A stretch of 24,974 bases of DNA from a virus (IMGVR_UViG_3300013131_000233:1-24974), one strand, 5' to 3'; counted from the first letter of the stretch, positions 1-7,971 are shown. The notes: generated by a model not told the origin, from the sequence alone. Numbers and translations are program-made.

Positions 1-135
1 CCCAAATTTTTACAATAGATAGTGTTTAGGTCTGGGTCACCATGTAAAAACGAACGGTCGTGCTTTTATTTTGCATGATGTTTTATGTGGTCAGTATTTA
101 CAATCATGGTTTTTTTAAAACATGATTTGTTCATT

Positions 136-504
136 ATGAATGATACAAAAAATAAAATTAAAAAAGTTTATAGATCACCAAAACCAAAAGATAAAAAATT
201 TAATTATTATTGGGATTTGTTTGTTGATGCTGTTACATCAAAAGAAAATTTTATACCAGCACACCTAGAGCAATTAAAAATTTTATGCAAACTCTACACA
301 GAAGTTGATCTTTTTAATGAAATGTTAATTGAAGAGGGATATGTTTTTGAGTCAAATGGTCGGTATGGAATACAAAAAAGACCATCTCCATATATCAACT
401 TAAAATTAAAAGCAGTTCAAGAAATTAGGGCATATTCAAAAGTTTTAGGAATTACAATATCAAAAGAGTTAGCAGAAACGGATGATGATGATTCATGGTC
501 ATAG
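136..504 (+). CDS. Phage terminase small subunit (P27 family)
   Basis: This is the DNA-recognition subunit of the packaging motor. It should bind the packaging site and deliver genome concatemers to the large subunit. The 122-residue protein has a basic, lysine-rich N-terminus. It continues with a helical core containing the YINLKLKAVQEIRAYSKVLGI stretch (split by me around its Pro-Tyr-Ile start), which is typical of P27-type small terminases, and an acidic tail ending in DDDDSWS. It overlaps the large terminase gene by 10 bases, the standard pairing. The open frame extends upstream to an ATG at 85. That extension would add a hydrophobic 17-residue leader unlike the family, so I prefer the ATG at 136. 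Neither ATG has a clear Shine-Dalgarno sequence, so the start is uncertain although the family call is fairly firm. Confidence 0.82.
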   Translation: MNDTKNKIKKVYRSPKPKDKKFNYYWDLFVDAVTSKENFIPAHLEQLKILCKLYTEVDLFNEMLIEEGYVFESNGRYGIQKRPSPYINLKLKAVQEIRAYSKVLGITISKELAETDDDDSWS

Positions 505-2192
505 ATAGTTTAAAATATCCCCATACTGCAAAAGGGATACAATACGCAAAAGATGTAATTAGTGGAAAGATTGTATCATGTATCTATGTACTTAATGCTT
601 GCCAAAGATTTTTTAAAGACATAGAAACATCAAAACTTGCAGTTAGCAAATTTTATTTTGACTTTGATAAGTCTGAAAAATTTTTAAGACTTGGACAAAA
701 ATTTAATCACGTTAAGGGTGAGTGGAAAACTCCAAATGTGGTTTTTGAACCATGGCAATGTTTCATTTTCATGAATATCTATGGCTTTGTTTCAAGAGAA
801 ACTGGTTCAAGAAGATTTCGATCATCACACATTGAGGTGGCAAGAGGTAATGGGAAAAGTGCCATAGCATCTATTGTTGGCTTGTTCCATCTGTGTCTTG
901 ATGACATGGTTAAAGGAAATGAAATTTATTCTGCTGCCACAGGAAAGGAACAGGCCAAAATAATTTTAGATTCATCAAGAGCAATGGCAATGGCCAATCC
1001 ATCTTTCTTAAAAAAGAAAAAAGTTAAGGTATTAAAGCATAAAATAACTCATGACAAAACCAATTCAGTATTCAAAGCACTATCATCTGACTCAAAAAGC
1101 CTTGATGGCCTTCAACCAGCATGTGCGTTGATAGATGAATTGCACTCTCATAAAACCAGGGAAGTTTACGATGTAATAGATTCAGCGATGTCTAAAAGAA
1201 AAGATTCTTTGATGTTTTCTATTACAACTGCTGGTTTCAAGATTACTGGAATTGGTTACTCTCAAAGCCAATATGCAAAAAAAGTATGCACAGGTGCCAT
1301 TCAAGATGATGCTTTTTTTGCGATTGTATTCACTCTTGATGAGCAAGATGATCCATTTAATCCTGATGTATGGATTAAATCTAATCCAAATTGGGGAATC
1401 TCTGTTGATCCAATTAACTTTGCAAACAAAGCACAAAAAGCACAAACCAATCCAGAAGATAAAAATAATTTCATGGTTAAGCATCTAGATATTTGGAGTG
1501 CTGCCGCTAATCCATTCTTTGATGTTAAGAAATGGGATGCATGTAAAAAGGAAGGGTTGAGGATAGAAGATTTTTATGGTGAAAAATGTTTTGGTGCAAT
1601 CGATTTGGCCAGCAAAATAGACTTGGTTGGTAAAGCATTTGTTTTTAAACCAGATGATTTTTATAGAATATTTTTCAAGGCCTATATTCCAGAAGAAAGA
1701 TTAAAAGATTCAAGAAACAAAACAGCTTATTCTTTATGGGTTGAAAAAGGCTGGTTGAACGTAATGCCTGGCCCGGTCATAAATTATATGAGATTGCAAG
1801 ACGAGTTGGAAGAAATATCTAAAAAAATTTTAATAGAGTCATTTTATTATGATCCATGGAACGCCAGAGAGTTTTCTCAACGCATGATCGAAAAAGATAT
1901 TAATATGGTTGAGTTTTCAATGAATACATCTAATTTAAGTGAGCCAACCAAGAAATTTGACGCACTAATAAGAGAAGAAAAGATTTTCCATGATGGAAAT
2001 CCTATGGTTTCATGGTGCATTGGAAATGTTGTTGCTAAAAAAGATGCGAAAGACAATGTTTTTCCTAAAAAGGAAATAGAAGACAACAAAATCGATCCTG
2101 CAATTGCTGGCATCATGGCCTTGGCCGGATACGTTCAGTATGAAAATGAAGACCAAAGTGCTTATGATAGGCAGGATAAAATTATTTTGTAA
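495..2192 (+). CDS. Terminase large subunit, ATPase-nuclease (Terminase_1/HK97 gp2-like)
   Basis: This is the motor that translocates DNA into the prohead and cuts the concatemer. The 565-residue length is normal for the family. The N-terminal ATPase has a Walker A motif ARGNGKS at about residues 116-122, a Walker B motif ALIDELH at about 211-217 (D214, E215), and the coupling motif SITTAG at about 242-247. The C-terminal RNase H-like nuclease has the expected three acidic positions: D370 in AIDLAS, D453 in YYDPWNA, and D534 in IDPAIAGIMA. All key residues appear intact, so the enzyme should be active. The ATG at 495 lies inside the end of the small terminase gene and has no Shine-Dalgarno of its own, which suggests translational coupling. 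Confidence 0.97.
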   Translation: MVIDSLKYPHTAKGIQYAKDVISGKIVSCIYVLNACQRFFKDIETSKLAVSKFYFDFDKSEKFLRLGQKFNHVKGEWKTPNVVFEPWQCFIFMNIYGFVSRETGSRRFRSSHIEVARGNGKSAIASIVGLFHLCLDDMVKGNEIYSAATGKEQAKIILDSSRAMAMANPSFLKKKKVKVLKHKITHDKTNSVFKALSSDSKSLDGLQPACALIDELHSHKTREVYDVIDSAMSKRKDSLMFSITTAGFKITGIGYSQSQYAKKVCTGAIQDDAFFAIVFTLDEQDDPFNPDVWIKSNPNWGISVDPINFANKAQKAQTNPEDKNNFMVKHLDIWSAAANPFFDVKKWDACKKEGLRIEDFYGEKCFGAIDLASKIDLVGKAFVFKPDDFYRIFFKAYIPEERLKDSRNKTAYSLWVEKGWLNVMPGPVINYMRLQDELEEISKKILIESFYYDPWNAREFSQRMIEKDINMVEFSMNTSNLSEPTKKFDALIREEKIFHDGNPMVSWCIGNVVAKKDAKDNVFPKKEIEDNKIDPAIAGIMALAGYVQYENEDQSAYDRQDKIIL

Positions 2193-2282
2193 ATAGTTCT
2201 TTTCTTTTTTATCTTTAAATGCATAAAATAATCCTTGATTAAAATTAAATAGTGTTTACTCTATTTATTATGGAGTTTTTAA

Positions 2283-3035
2283 ATGTCAAAAATTTTATTT
2301 TTTAAAAAATTTGATGTTGTTAATAAATCTAATTCTTCAGCAGAGTTGATTATTTATGACATAATTGGAATTGACTGGTGGACAGGTGAAGGTGTTACAG
2401 CTAAGACCGTTCAAAAAGCATTGGGCGAAATTCCAACTTCAGTTGATGAACTTAATATAAGGATCAATTCACCTGGAGGTTCGGTTTTTGATGGCGTTGC
2501 CATCTATAACTTGATTAAAAACAGCAGATTTAAGAAGAAAAAAGTTTATATAGATGCATTAGCAGCTTCAGCGGCTTCTGTTATAGCTATGGCCGGCGAT
2601 GAAATTATTATGATGGAAGCATCGTTAATGATGATTCACCAGGCATCAGTTGGTTCTTATGGTAATGCAGATCAACTTCAAAACATTGTTGATGAATTAA
2701 GATTAATTGATGATCAAATTACTTCAATCTATGCAAAGAAAACCAAAAAAGAAAGATTTGAGGTTTCAACTCTACTTAAAAAGAATGGCCCAGATGGATA
2801 TTGGATGGATGGGGCAAAGGCAATTGAAGAGGGTTTTGCAACATCTGTTATTAGCAAAAAAGATGATGATGATGAAAAAACAATGAGGGCCGTTGCGCAT
2901 TGGAATCCTGAAGCATCTAAAAATATGCCATGGATGAAGATGGCACCAAAGATGGCAACACAAAAAGATGTTGTTTCTGGTAAAGCAAAAAGTTTAAAAC
3001 AAAATATTGAAAGTTTTTTAGCTCATCGAAAGTAA
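2283..3035 (+). CDS. ClpP-like prohead maturation protease (peptidase S14)
   Basis: A serine protease of the ClpP fold that in this position normally removes the scaffold (delta) domain of the capsid protein and may digest itself before DNA packaging. The 250-residue protein shows INSPGGSVFDG (about 61-71). The nucleophile motif LAASAAS is at about 93-99, with S96 the likely catalytic serine, and MMIHQASVG follows at about 116-124 with H119 as catalytic histidine. GPDGYWMDGAKA at about 169-180 lies where the ClpP aspartate region falls, with D171 the tentative third residue. A charged tail (residues 190-250) extends beyond the fold. TGGAG at 2271-2275, seven bases before the ATG, supports the start. 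The gene lies directly upstream of the capsid gene, its expected substrate. Confidence 0.93.
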   Translation: MSKILFFKKFDVVNKSNSSAELIIYDIIGIDWWTGEGVTAKTVQKALGEIPTSVDELNIRINSPGGSVFDGVAIYNLIKNSRFKKKKVYIDALAASAASVIAMAGDEIIMMEASLMMIHQASVGSYGNADQLQNIVDELRLIDDQITSIYAKKTKKERFEVSTLLKKNGPDGYWMDGAKAIEEGFATSVISKKDDDDEKTMRAVAHWNPEASKNMPWMKMAPKMATQKDVVSGKAKSLKQNIESFLAHRK

Positions 3036-3072
3036 TGTAGCTTCTTTCAATTAATTTTTAATAGGAGTATTT

Positions 3073-4371
3073 ATGAACTTAGAGCAACTAAAGAAAAGGT
3101 TAGAGGAAATCAGAAATGAAATGGCAAAATTTGGCGACAGCTTAACCGAAGCTGAAGTTAATGCCTTATCTGCTTTGTCAGATGAAGCAAGTCAAGTTAT
3201 GGCCAATATCACAACTCTTGAAAAAGCTGAAGCAGTAAAAGCTAAGATGAATCAAGGAACAGGCCGAACATCTGAACCTCAAGCTGTAGCACCTGCTGGC
3301 CATGTTAGAGTTGTTGAAAACGCTCATGAGTTAAGAACTCATGGCTTCAAAAGCCAAGGCGAATTTTACAAAGCAGTAATGAACGCTAGTCGTGGCATCG
3401 CTGACGATCGACTAACAAAATATTCAAGAAATGTTAACAATACAGCAATCTCTTCTTCTGGGGAAGACGGTGCATTTTTGGTTCCAGAAGACTTCAGAAC
3501 AAACATTTTAAAGAAAGTAGAAGGTGATGAATCTCTACTAACAAGAACAACTGGAATTAACACTGAGAGAAATTCTGTTAGACTTCCAATCAATGAAACA
3601 GCACCATGGTCTGGTTCCGGTTTCGCTGCTTACTGGAAAAACGAGGCCGCTGCTTATACAGCTTCAAAAGATGTTTTTGGTTCAACATTGTTTGAGCTAC
3701 AAAAACTTACTTGCTTGGTTAATATCACTGATGAATTACTTGATGATGCTCCAGCACTAGAAAGCTGGATCAACGCAAACGCTCCATCAGCAATGTTACA
3801 TAAAGTTAATGATGCAATCATTGGTGGCGTTGGCGGTGATCGTCCATTAGGTTTCTTAAACTCAAGCTTTGCTTACACTGTTGCCAAAGAAGGTGGTCAA
3901 TCAGCAGACACAGTTCTTTATAAGAACGTGGCAAAAATGTATAACAGAATGTTACCAAGTTCTGTTAAAAATGCTGTATGGTTAATCAATCCAGCAGTTC
4001 AAGATCAATTAATGTTCATGGAGTTTGCTCCAGGTTCTTCAACTCCAGTTCCAGTCTACCTTCCAGCCAACGGTGCTTCAGGGCAGCCTTTTGCAACACT
4101 TTTTGGACGGCCAGTTCTTCCATTTATGGGTGGAACAAAAGCACTTGGCGATAAAGGTGATATTGCTTTTGTTGACCTTGCTTACTATATTTCAGTAATG
4201 AAAACTGCTGGAATTAAGCAACAGTCATCAATCCATGCTTACTTTGCTCAAGACATTCAATCCATCAAGTTCACAATGAGAGTTGGTGGCCAGTGTCCAT
4301 TCAAGTCAACTGTAATGACTCAGAATGGTTCTTATGAAATGTCTGGTCTAGTATTGCTTGAAGATAGATAA
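3073..4371 (+). CDS. Major capsid protein, HK97 fold, with N-terminal scaffold domain
   Basis: This is the shell subunit of the icosahedral head. The 432-residue product starts with a charged, heptad-rich helical region (about 1-60) followed by a Gly/Pro-rich linker, which resembles the HK97 delta domain acting as a built-in scaffold. The HK97-fold part begins near FKSQGEFYKAV (about 92-102). It contains SSGEDGAFLVPEDF (about 128-141), a common signature of this family, and continues through the A- and P-domain strands to the C-terminus. The upstream ClpP-like protease probably cleaves between the two parts, but the exact site cannot be read from sequence. AGGAG at 3063-3067, five bases from the ATG, is a strong ribosome site. 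A terminator hairpin directly follows the stop. Codons are somewhat richer in GC than in the neighbours, as expected for a highly expressed gene. Confidence 0.95.
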   Translation: MNLEQLKKRLEEIRNEMAKFGDSLTEAEVNALSALSDEASQVMANITTLEKAEAVKAKMNQGTGRTSEPQAVAPAGHVRVVENAHELRTHGFKSQGEFYKAVMNASRGIADDRLTKYSRNVNNTAISSSGEDGAFLVPEDFRTNILKKVEGDESLLTRTTGINTERNSVRLPINETAPWSGSGFAAYWKNEAAAYTASKDVFGSTLFELQKLTCLVNITDELLDDAPALESWINANAPSAMLHKVNDAIIGGVGGDRPLGFLNSSFAYTVAKEGGQSADTVLYKNVAKMYNRMLPSSVKNAVWLINPAVQDQLMFMEFAPGSSTPVPVYLPANGASGQPFATLFGRPVLPFMGGTKALGDKGDIAFVDLAYYISVMKTAGIKQQSSIHAYFAQDIQSIKFTMRVGGQCPFKSTVMTQNGSYEMSGLVLLEDR

Positions 4372-4376
4372 TAATT

Positions 4377-4407
4377 GGGCCTAGCAATAGGCCCTTTATT
4401 TATTTTT
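4377..4407 (+). terminator. Rho-independent terminator after the capsid gene
   Basis: A perfect 7-bp stem with a four-base loop, GGGCCTA-GCAA-TAGGCCC (4377-4394), is followed by a T-rich tract TTTATTTATTTTT. It begins five bases after the capsid stop codon. It probably stops or attenuates transcription so that capsid transcript outnumbers downstream message. Confidence 0.85.
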
Positions 4408-4454
4408 AGTGTGTAATTAAATTTTTTAACAAGTAAAAACAAGAGGGTAAAAAA

Positions 4455-4928
4455 ATGAAAGAATTATTTTCCGATAAACACGTTGTAAAAAGTTTGCTTT
4501 TAGCAGACATTGATTCAAGTCAAACTTCTGCAAGAATTGAACTTTCAAAGCTTCATAAACTTGCAATTGTTATTAATGCTGCTTCACTTGCCGCAGATTT
4601 GGCTTTTACTGTAAAGCAGAGCAATGCTGCATCTGGTGGAACCACAAAAGAACTTTATCAAACAACTCCATATTATGTTAAAGCTGGTGCCGCAACGTCT
4701 TTTACAAAAACAGAGCAAAGCACACCAAACGATACATACAATCTAGCATCACTTAACAATGCTGTTGGCGTTGTTGTTGTTGAGATTGACCCAAGAGAAA
4801 TGGATTTTGAAAATGGTTTCAAATGGGCACATATTGTATTCACTGATCCAGCCGCAGCAAGAATTGTATCTGTGCTTGGCGTTTCTGATGAACCACGTTT
4901 CATGCCTGGATACTCTCAAGCTATCTAA
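4455..4928 (+). CDS. Putative capsid accessory or decoration protein
   Basis: A 157-residue protein that I do not recognise with certainty. It has no signal peptide, membrane segment or cysteine. It looks like a compact, beta-rich structural protein: alternating hydrophobic strands such as AVGVVVVEIDP (about 102-112) and RIVSVLGVSDEP (about 136-147). The central segment is rich in Ala, Ser and Thr, and the C-terminus ends PGYSQAI. The gene directly follows the capsid gene and is bounded by terminators on both sides. It has its own strong ribosome site (GAGGG at 4443-4447, seven bases from the ATG). That arrangement fits an abundant head protein such as a decoration or stabilising protein. The role is inferred from position and expression signals only; another virion protein is possible. 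Confidence 0.5.
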   Translation: MKELFSDKHVVKSLLLADIDSSQTSARIELSKLHKLAIVINAASLAADLAFTVKQSNAASGGTTKELYQTTPYYVKAGAATSFTKTEQSTPNDTYNLASLNNAVGVVVVEIDPREMDFENGFKWAHIVFTDPAAARIVSVLGVSDEPRFMPGYSQAI

Positions 4929-4947
4929 TTTTTTTATTAATTTTTTT

Positions 4948-4979
4948 AGGCCCCATTTTTCTAATGGGGCCTTCTTTTA
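4948..4979 (+). terminator. Rho-independent terminator after the putative decoration gene
   Basis: A perfect 9-bp stem with AGGCCCCAT on the left arm (4948-4956) and ATGGGGCCT on the right arm (4964-4972) flanks a seven-base loop and is followed by TCTTTT. The GC-rich stem stands out strongly against the AT-rich surroundings. It lies 20 bases after the preceding stop and 16 bases before the next ATG. Confidence 0.88.
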
Positions 4980-4994
4980 ATTTTCGAGGTTGTT

Positions 4995-5312
4995 ATGAGC
5001 AAGGAAAAAGGTGGAAAAATTTTATTCATTGAAACAAAAATTTATGGAGATAAAGTTTTCAGCCCTGGCGATGTTGTAAGCTTTGACAGAGATGATATTG
5101 TTGATAGATGGGAAAAGAGAGGACAAATTAATGTTTCTGCTTTAGATTCATCTAAAATAGAAAAATTAATTGAATCAAAACTTAGCAAAATTGATTTTGA
5201 TTTGTATAAAATGAAAAAAGCAAAACAAGAACAAGCTAAGGTTGAACCAGTTAAAACTGAACAAGCTAAGATTGAACCAACTAAGGCAGTTGTTTCTGGG
5301 AAAGAAAAATAA
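4995..5312 (+). CDS. Small protein with charged repeat tail, function unknown
   Basis: A 105-residue protein that I cannot assign to a named family. Residues 1-45 look like a small beta-rich domain (KILFIETKIYGDKVFSPGD, then a Val-Val-Ser-Phe strand) ending in a predicted helix DDIVDRWEKRGQI. This is reminiscent of small phage head proteins with a 'raised edge' beta motif, but that comparison is loose. Residues 46-105 are highly charged and contain two near-identical ten-residue repeats of the form EQAK(V/I)EP(V/T)K(T/A), probably disordered. CGAGG at 4985-4989, five bases from the ATG, supports the start. It lies just after a terminator and 28 bases upstream of the portal gene, so it may share the portal transcript. 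A structural or assembly role is inferred only from location. Confidence 0.6.
   Translation: MSKEKGGKILFIETKIYGDKVFSPGDVVSFDRDDIVDRWEKRGQINVSALDSSKIEKLIESKLSKIDFDLYKMKKAKQEQAKVEPVKTEQAKIEPTKAVVSGKEK
5229..5288 (+). repeat. Two tandem 30-base coding repeats
   Basis: Two direct 30-base copies (5229-5258 and 5259-5288) each begin GAACAAGCTAAG and encode EQAKVEPVKT and EQAKIEPTKA. They look like a recent in-frame duplication within the lysine/glutamate-rich tail of the small protein. Confidence 0.85.
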
Positions 5313-5340
5313 TTTTTTATCTTTATAAGTTTGGGTTGAT

Positions 5341-6615
5341 ATGAAAGAGAATTGGCTGCAAAGACTTTATAGAAATATAAGCTTTAAAAGAAGAGAGACT
5401 GATTCAATAAGAAGGATGCACATTAGAACTGCTGGGACTTATATCAATGCTGATACAGCAATGGAAATTTCTGCATACAATAGTGGCCTTATTTACATAT
5501 CAACTCAAATTGCAAAACTTCCATTTGAGGTAAAAAATTCAAACAATGAAGTTCAATATAATTCAGCAATAAATAATTTAATTGATCTAGCCCCAAATAT
5601 AGAAATGAATAGTTTCTTATTTAGATTAATGGCAGTTCAAACAGCCATCAATTGGGGAAATTTCTATGCAGAAATAGAAAGAACTCCATCTGGAAGACCT
5701 TATGCTTTATGGCCAATCCATCCATTAGATATGTCACCCGAAAGAACGTCTGACACAAAAAGACTTGTTTATAAACTAAATTATCCAAACGCTAAAAAAC
5801 AATATCTTGAACCAAGAGATGTTTTTCATATCAGAAATTTTCACACAAAAGATGGAATTGTTGGCATGTCTCTGGTTGATTATGCGGCAGATGTTCTTGG
5901 TATTGCCAAAGGTTCAAATAATTTTGGTTCAAGTGTTTATGCAAATGGGGCCATGCCATTAGGTGTTTTAGAAACAGAAAAAGCAATGAAAGATGATACG
6001 ATAAAAAAATTAAAAGAAACATGGAAAGAACTATACGGTGGAAGAAATGTTGCCGAAATAGCAGTTCTTCAAGATGGTTTAAAATTTAAACCAATATCAA
6101 TGAACCCTGAAACATTACAATTTTTGCAAACAAAGAAATTTTCAGTAATTGAAATTGCAAGATTTTTAAGAGTTCCACCAACAAAACTATTTGATACTGA
6201 AGCTTCAACATACAACAACACAGAAAATGCAAACCTTGAAGTAGCAACAGACACACTTGATCCATGGTGTAAAAACTTTGAAACAGAAGTTGATATTAAG
6301 CTTTTGGATTACAGGAAAGGTGGACTAAGATCATCAATGGATTTGGATGCAGTATTTAGGGGTGACATGGAATCGAGAAGTAAATATTTTACTTCAATGT
6401 TTGGGATTGGTTCCATTAACTCTAACGAGATAAGAAAGAAAGAAGGAAGACCTTCTTATGATTCTGGAGATGAATTTTATATAGCTTCAAATAACTATGC
6501 TCCAGTTTCAAAAATAAAAGAAGTTATTGATGCTGAGATAGAGGCAAAAAAATCTAAAGCAAAATCAGACGAGTCGGTTAAAAAAGCAATAGAAAACAAT
6601 TTTAATATGAATTAA
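5341..6615 (+). CDS. Portal protein, HK97 gp3 family
   Basis: This protein forms the dodecameric ring at one capsid vertex through which DNA enters and to which the connectors dock. The 424-residue length is typical. Family landmarks appear in order: an N-terminal AYNSGLIYISTQIAKLPFEV segment (about 44-63), and RDVFHIRNFHTKDGIVGMSL at about 159-178. Then come NGAMPLGVLE (about 202-211), the LQFLQTKKFSVIEIARFLRV region with PPTKLF (about 260-285), the STYNNTENANLE motif (about 289-300) and SINSNEIRKKEGRP (about 359-372). A lysine/glutamate-rich tail follows. The ribosome site is weak (GGG about eight bases upstream). The gene lies downstream of protease and capsid, whereas in HK97-type phages the portal normally precedes both. 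Confidence 0.95.
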   Translation: MKENWLQRLYRNISFKRRETDSIRRMHIRTAGTYINADTAMEISAYNSGLIYISTQIAKLPFEVKNSNNEVQYNSAINNLIDLAPNIEMNSFLFRLMAVQTAINWGNFYAEIERTPSGRPYALWPIHPLDMSPERTSDTKRLVYKLNYPNAKKQYLEPRDVFHIRNFHTKDGIVGMSLVDYAADVLGIAKGSNNFGSSVYANGAMPLGVLETEKAMKDDTIKKLKETWKELYGGRNVAEIAVLQDGLKFKPISMNPETLQFLQTKKFSVIEIARFLRVPPTKLFDTEASTYNNTENANLEVATDTLDPWCKNFETEVDIKLLDYRKGGLRSSMDLDAVFRGDMESRSKYFTSMFGIGSINSNEIRKKEGRPSYDSGDEFYIASNNYAPVSKIKEVIDAEIEAKKSKAKSDESVKKAIENNFNMN

Positions 6616-6624
6616 GGATTGTTC

Positions 6625-7971
6625 ATGGAGCATGAATTAATTCTCTTTCTAATAGAATCAAGAATAAAAAAAGAGCTAAGAAACATTGAAAAAAATGTTT
6701 TAGTTCCAAGAACTCCAAGAAATGGAAGAGATTTTGTATTTGAAGATCATGAAGATAAGATTTTCAAAGAAATAAGAACAACCATTGATGAATTGGCCCC
6801 ATCTCTAAAGTTAAAGCTATCAGACCTATCAGAGAGTGAAATTTCTGGTTTAAAAGGAAAAGATTTTTCATTTGAAGAAAATGAAAATCAAATAAATTCA
6901 TTAATCAAAAAATTTGTATTGTCAATTAAGAGTGATTTAAAGCTTAAATTTTCCGATCTTTCAGAAGACGAAATTTCTGGTTTAAAAGGAACTGATGGCA
7001 AGGATGGGATCGATGGAAAAAACGGATTAGACGGTGAGAATGGAAAAGATGGCCGTGATGGTCTTAATGGCCGAGATGGAAGACATGGAAATGACGGAAA
7101 AGACGGAAAAGATTTTTTGTTTGAAGAAAACAAAGAAGAAATATCAGATTTAATAAAAAAATATTTTGATAAGATAAAAAGCGATCTAAAAATTACATTA
7201 TCTGATTTAACTGATGAAGAAATTAAACTTATAAGAGGGCCAAGAGGGTATAGAGGTCAAAAAGGTGACAAGGGATCAGATGGTAAAGATTTTTCATTAG
7301 AAGAATCTTCACAGTTTATTTCTAGTGAAATACTAAAAATATTTAACAACCAAAAAGACTCTCTAAAGTTTAAGTTTTCAGATTTTACAGAAAATGAAAT
7401 CTCTGGTTTAAAAGGAAAAGATGGCCGCGATGGAAGGCCTGGGAAATCAGCTTTTGATTTATGGGTAACTCAAGGTAATTTGGGTGCACTTGAAGACTTT
7501 TTAAAATCATTAAAAGGTGATATTGGGCCAAGAGGCGCACCAGGGTTGATTGGATTAAATGGTTTAGATGGAAAAAATGGTCTAAATGGAAGAGATGGTC
7601 AAGACGCACCATATATTACAGAAGTTTCTGTTAATTCTTTAAAAAAAAATAAAATTAGTTTTACATTTTATTTTAGCAATGGTTTCTCTATCGAAACAAA
7701 TGAAATAGAACTACCAATCAGTAAAGATGTTTACAATTCTATTGTTTATGCATTTTCTTCTGCCTCGCAAAACGATGACTCCACAGATGCTATTTTTTAT
7801 AATCTATGTGAAATCGAATCAAATGGAACGCTTTTGATTGAAGATGACGGTGGAGTAAATATTAAAAATAGTTTGTCAAAAAGCCAAGTAATAAGAAACA
7901 ATGTTACAGTAAGTAATTTAGGTGAACTAACAATTGAGTCGTCATCAGGACTTGATTTAAAGGACAATTAA
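6625..7971 (+). CDS. Collagen-like modular fiber protein (head or tail fiber)
   Basis: A 448-residue fibrous structural protein, probably trimeric. After a short helical N-terminus it has four 44-residue modules. Each starts (K/R)DF.(F/L)E(E/D) and ends in an SDL...EI..L(K/R)G-type motif. Three of the four are followed by Gly-X-Y collagen runs, the longest being about 39 residues after the second module. A GKSAFDLWVTQGNLGALEDF spacer, familiar from bacterial and phage collagen-like proteins, follows the fourth module's collagen run. Then come another collagen stretch and a beta-rich C-terminal domain that may trimerise or bind a receptor. The frame opens with TTG at 6619, but AAGGA at 6614-6618 abuts it. 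Six-base spacing to the ATG at 6625 makes that the likely start. It sits between portal and connector genes, so a head fiber is possible; a tail fiber is the alternative. Confidence 0.85.
   Translation: MEHELILFLIESRIKKELRNIEKNVLVPRTPRNGRDFVFEDHEDKIFKEIRTTIDELAPSLKLKLSDLSESEISGLKGKDFSFEENENQINSLIKKFVLSIKSDLKLKFSDLSEDEISGLKGTDGKDGIDGKNGLDGENGKDGRDGLNGRDGRHGNDGKDGKDFLFEENKEEISDLIKKYFDKIKSDLKITLSDLTDEEIKLIRGPRGYRGQKGDKGSDGKDFSLEESSQFISSEILKIFNNQKDSLKFKFSDFTENEISGLKGKDGRDGRPGKSAFDLWVTQGNLGALEDFLKSLKGDIGPRGAPGLIGLNGLDGKNGLNGRDGQDAPYITEVSVNSLKKNKISFTFYFSNGFSIETNEIELPISKDVYNSIVYAFSSASQNDDSTDAIFYNLCEIESNGTLLIEDDGGVNIKNSLSKSQVIRNNVTVSNLGELTIESSSGLDLKDN
6727..7416 (+). repeat. Four dispersed 132-base (44-residue) coding modules
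   Basis: Copies lie at 6727-6858, 6859-6990, 7108-7239 and 7285-7416, each exactly 132 bases. Copies 1 and 2 are directly adjacent; 2/3 and 3/4 are separated by collagen-coding DNA. All encode a conserved (K/R)DF start, a helical middle with a conserved Ile, and a conserved SDL/SDF...E(I)...L/I-K/R-G end. Copies differ by many substitutions, so the duplication is old, although short identical blocks such as TCTGGTTTAAAAGGAA recur in copies 1, 2 and 4. Confidence 0.88.

Noticed and set aside
1-84. Possible end of an upstream gene or a hairpin (ACGA-ACGG-TCGT at 50-61)
   Set aside because: All three forward frames hit stops within the first 30 bases, the remaining short frame gives no recognisable motif, and the stem is only four base pairs. 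No feature can be supported.
85-135. N-terminal extension of the small terminase from ATG 85
   Set aside because: It would add 17 mostly hydrophobic residues unlike the family, with no ribosome site. The frame is probably open there by chance.
1182-1484. 100-residue ORF on the - strand inside the large terminase gene
   Set aside because: It lies opposite conserved terminase sequence, has no ribosome site and low-complexity Ile/Cys-rich content. It is a shadow of the real gene; the same applies to other - strand ORFs in the window.
2193-2282. Possible promoter upstream of the protease gene (TTGATT at 2235-2240, and an ATAGTGTTTA string also found near 19)
   Set aside because: The -10 match at the right spacing is poor, and the shared ten-base string occurs only twice in AT-rich DNA, so chance cannot be excluded.
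4395-4454. Promoter for the putative decoration gene
   Set aside because: The AT-rich stretch offers several weak -10-like sequences but no convincing -35/-10 pair. A promoter is expected from the terminator layout but not visible.
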